Source: Enterobacter kobei (GTDB lineage Bacteria > Pseudomonadota > Gammaproteobacteria > Enterobacterales > Enterobacteriaceae). Taken from it: 64,000 nt of DNA. Both the position numbers and the translations under genes were made by a program. Position 1 is the first letter of the stretch, and every line of letters starts with the position of its first letter. Where the stretch lies: assembly GCF_018323985.1 (NCBI RefSeq), contig NZ_AP024590.1:3534001-3598000 (forward strand), given 5' to 3'. The notes beneath the pieces are model-generated. The model searched no databases. It had not been told where the DNA came from and saw nothing but the letters and a program-made list of their open reading frames with translations. This document shows positions 61,694 to 64,000 of the stretch, in pieces.

Positions 61694-62953
61694 ATGACCA
61701 CGCAAATTATTGAAAACATCGCTACTCCCCAACCACGATGGAAATTCAGAGATACGATCTGGATGCTTGGCGTGTATGGTGCCACCGTGGGGGCGGGAAC
61801 GCTGTTTCTGCCTGTTGAGATCGGCACGCGTGGGCCGCTGGTGTTCTTTATGCTGTTGCTTCTCGCCTTCCCATTATCGATGGTGCCGCATGTCCTTATT
61901 TGCCGCGTATTTATGCGCGATCACCAGACAGCGGATAAATCCCTGCCGATGTTCGGGACATTCTTCGGCGCAAAAGGGCAAAAAGCCGTGCGGATTTATT
62001 TTTGTCTGGCGCACTTTCCCGTCACGCTGGTTTATGGCGTGTCGCTGGTTAACGCCCTGGATAATTTGCTAAGGGAACATCTCCATATTGCGCTTATCAG
62101 TCGCGGCTGGCTGGCGTTTATTGTCGTCGCCTTCCTGTTTGTGGTGTTAAGTAACGGACGTGAAAAAGTGGTCAGTATTCTGAGCACGCTTGCCCTGCCA
62201 TTTGCCCTGACCGTGGTGATCATCGCCGCCGTGCAGATCCCGGACTGGCAACTGGCAAACATCACCGAGGCGTTGAAAGCCACTAATAATGCCCCGACCG
62301 GTGAAACCATAAAAAATCTGTGGCTGACGTTACCGCTGATCACTTTCGCGTTTTGTTCAACGCCATTAATATCCCCGCTGGCGGCACATTATCGTGAAAA
62401 GCATAACGGCGGAGAAACCAAAGCCGTACTGGTTGTACGCCTGGCTTATACACTGATCTTCTTCAGCATTATTTTCTTCGTACTGAGCTGTATTTTAAGC
62501 ATTCCTCATGAGACCTTTGTCGCCGCAAAGGCACAAAATCTTAACGTCTTATCGGTTATGGAGGGTAACGGAGGTTCCGGGTTACTTTTCTATGCGGCGC
62601 CGTTGATAGCCATTATCGGCATGACAAAGTCATTTTTAGGCATCTGTCTGCCGGTCGCCGAAACCTTCTCTGATTTGATCACCGAAACGGCGGGTGTGAA
62701 TAAGGGGGCAGGCAAGATCATTGCATTCCTGCTGATGTTCGTGGTGTCCTTTGCCGTGGTATATGCGAACCCGAACGTGATTAACCTTATTGAAACCGTC
62801 TGCGGGCCGATGATTGCCATTTTCCTGTTCCTGATCCCGGTGTTCCTGATTTATACCCGCGATGCGCTGCGCCCACTGCGCGGGGTGACCCCGATGATTG
62901 TATTACTCGGCGGTATCCTGACCGTCTCAGCGTTACTGTACGGAATGTTGTGA
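61694..62953 (+). CDS. HAAAP-family (SdaC-like) amino-acid permease
   Basis: Inner-membrane permease of 419 residues and 11 helices of the hydroxy/aromatic amino acid permease family, in the serine/threonine branch with SdaC, TdcC and YhjV. Family features are GATVGAGTLFLPVEIG in helix 1 and GMTKSFLGICLPVAETFSDL. It is likely a proton or sodium symporter of serine-like amino acids; the substrate is not proven. The ATG lacks a strong ribosome site. Its 3' end overlaps the convergent maturase gene by 21 bp. Confidence 0.87.
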   Translation: MTTQIIENIATPQPRWKFRDTIWMLGVYGATVGAGTLFLPVEIGTRGPLVFFMLLLLAFPLSMVPHVLICRVFMRDHQTADKSLPMFGTFFGAKGQKAVRIYFCLAHFPVTLVYGVSLVNALDNLLREHLHIALISRGWLAFIVVAFLFVVLSNGREKVVSILSTLALPFALTVVIIAAVQIPDWQLANITEALKATNNAPTGETIKNLWLTLPLITFAFCSTPLISPLAAHYREKHNGGETKAVLVVRLAYTLIFFSIIFFVLSCILSIPHETFVAAKAQNLNVLSVMEGNGGSGLLFYAAPLIAIIGMTKSFLGICLPVAETFSDLITETAGVNKGAGKIIAFLLMFVVSFAVVYANPNVINLIETVCGPMIAIFLFLIPVFLIYTRDALRPLRGVTPMIVLLGGILTVSALLYGML

Positions 62954-64000
62954 GGGCGCGCTAAGCCAGTGTAAAAGGTAAGTGAAGTAGGGCTGGAACC
63001 CCTGGCACAAATAATTCAGTCCGGCTTCGCCTGCTGTTGTGCGCATAAAACGGTGCTTCGGACACCCGCCCTGACAAGCCTGTAACACAGGACACTGACG
63101 GCACTGTCGGGGCAGCGATGTATATTTGTCACTGCCGAATTTTTTATGCACATATGAATCAATCATCTCCGCCAGGGTATTTACCCTGATATTACCTAAG
63201 CGGTATTGCGGATACACATAGTGATCACAGGCATATATATCGCCGTTATGCTCGACGATGACCGATCGCCCGCAGGTCGGCTGATGATGACATATCGCGC
63301 CGGGCACATTCATAAAGCGCGCAAAAGCCCACTCGATATTCATGACAAAGATGTTGCCGACATCCTGTTTACGCCAGGCGTCAAAAACGCCGATCAGAAA
63401 CTGACCATAATCAGCGGGTAATACTGACCAGGGCGTCACGCCCTCGCCCGATCCGCCGGGTGCCTGCAATTTCAGACCGGCTTGCCGCGCATTCTCATCC
63501 GCCAGGCGTTCAACCACCGGGATAAACTGAATAAACTCCACCCCGGCATCGCGCAGAAAATGATAAATCTCCAGCGGATACTGAGCGCTGTGGCGATTTA
63601 CACATGCCAGCACGTTGTACTTTACCTTGTATTTTTGCAGCAGAGCGAGCGCCCGCATCACCCGATGGTGGGTGGGCTTACCGCTTCTGGTAAGGCGATA
63701 CTTATCGTGGATGGCGGCGGGACCATCCAGCGAAAGGCCAATTAAAAAATCGTTGTCGGCAAAAAACTGACACCAGGCCTCGTTCAGTAATATCCCGTTG
63801 GTCTGAAAACTGTTGGTTATTTTCCGACCGGCCCCGTATTTGTGCTGTAACGAGACGGCATTTCGATAAAATTCCAGCCCCGCTAACGCCGGTTCCCCGC
63901 CCTGCCAGGAAAAGGCAACCTCATCATCCGGATACGTCGATTCAATATAACTGCGCACATAAGACTCAAGCACGTTATCACGCATAATATGAGGCTGCGG
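62933..64000 (-). CDS. AslB-like anaerobic sulfatase-maturating enzyme, 5' end cut
   Basis: Radical SAM/SPASM enzyme that oxidises an active-site Cys or Ser of sulfatases to formylglycine. The visible part covers about 355 residues and stays open to the window edge, so the ATG at 63985 is internal. The CxxxCxxC SAM-cluster motif lies outside. Present are VAFSWQGGEP, SFQTNGILL, GLSLDGP, and the SPASM Cys in CHHQPTCGRS, YACDHYVYPQYRLGN and CRQCPVLQACQGGCPKHR. It resembles E. coli AslB closely. A partner sulfatase gene may lie beyond the edge. Confidence 0.92.
   Translation of the reverse strand, partial: PQPHIMRDNVLESYVRSYIESTYPDDEVAFSWQGGEPALAGLEFYRNAVSLQHKYGAGRKITNSFQTNGILLNEAWCQFFADNDFLIGLSLDGPAAIHDKYRLTRSGKPTHHRVMRALALLQKYKVKYNVLACVNRHSAQYPLEIYHFLRDAGVEFIQFIPVVERLADENARQAGLKLQAPGGSGEGVTPWSVLPADYGQFLIGVFDAWRKQDVGNIFVMNIEWAFARFMNVPGAICHHQPTCGRSVIVEHNGDIYACDHYVYPQYRLGNIRVNTLAEMIDSYVHKKFGSDKYTSLPRQCRQCPVLQACQGGCPKHRFMRTTAGEAGLNYLCQGFQPYFTYLLHWLSAPSQHSVQ

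Overview
The window is a chromosomal segment of a member of the Enterobacteriaceae. Gene order from malZ to hemB follows the classical Escherichia/Salmonella malZ-proY-brnQ-phoR-phoB-sbcD-sbcC-araJ-mak-rdgC-ppnP-aroM-yaiA-aroL-yaiI-proC-dgcC-psiF-phoA-iraP-ddlA-yaiZ-yaiY-yaiW-sbmA-ampH-iprA-hemB block, inverted relative to the usual E. coli numbering. Protein lengths match the E. coli proteins closely. Several genes are not in the E. coli K-12 block: a 2-Cys peroxiredoxin beside malZ, an MdtG-like pump with an extensin-like protein next to ddlA, and a free-standing eat-eutB-eutC set. The organism is therefore a relative rather than E. coli itself; I cannot name the genus from sequence alone. 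No tRNA, rRNA, insertion sequence, prophage or CRISPR array was seen.

Layout: 1-6.6 kb holds the peroxiredoxin end, a REP/BIME cluster, two large envelope proteins (DUF3999, DUF2339) and malZ with tandem MalT boxes. 6.7-12 kb holds amino-acid permeases proY and brnQ and the phosphate two-component system phoBR with its Pho box. 12-20 kb holds DNA repair genes sbcDC, then araJ, mak, rdgC and ppnP. 20-26.8 kb holds the aromatic genes aroL-yaiA-aroM, then yaiI, proC, the diguanylate cyclase dgcC, the Pho regulon genes phoA-psiF, and iraP. 27-40.4 kb is largely envelope functions: MFS pump, extensin-like protein, ddlA, yaiZ, yaiY, sbmA-yaiW, ampH, iprA, a 990-residue autotransporter and hemB.

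40.4-64 kb is more accessory. It starts with a decayed reading frame and then an intact yaiS-yaiP-yaiX-yaiO locus. That locus encodes a deacetylase, a processive GT2 glycosyltransferase, a left-handed beta-helix acyltransferase and an outer-membrane barrel behind one strong promoter, and it looks like a compact polysaccharide synthesis, modification and export system. Next come ethanolamine import and cleavage (eat-eutBC) with a convergent WYL regulator, then a probable blue-light c-di-GMP module (BLUF-EAL beside PAS-PAS-GGDEF). These are followed by an AzlCD exporter, a YciF-like ferritin-fold protein, a ComR/BhsA stress cluster, a ClpP paralogue with Ser-His-Asn instead of Ser-His-Asp, a tandem GNAT protein, a DUF1349 protein, an orphan LuxR-type regulator, a peptide (POT) transporter, a possible 28-residue membrane protein, a HAAAP permease and a truncated AslB-like sulfatase-maturation enzyme running off the right edge.

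The strongest leads for something undescribed are the intact yaiSPXO locus, the light-responsive c-di-GMP pair (both enzymes appear catalytically intact), and the atypical ClpP paralogue.
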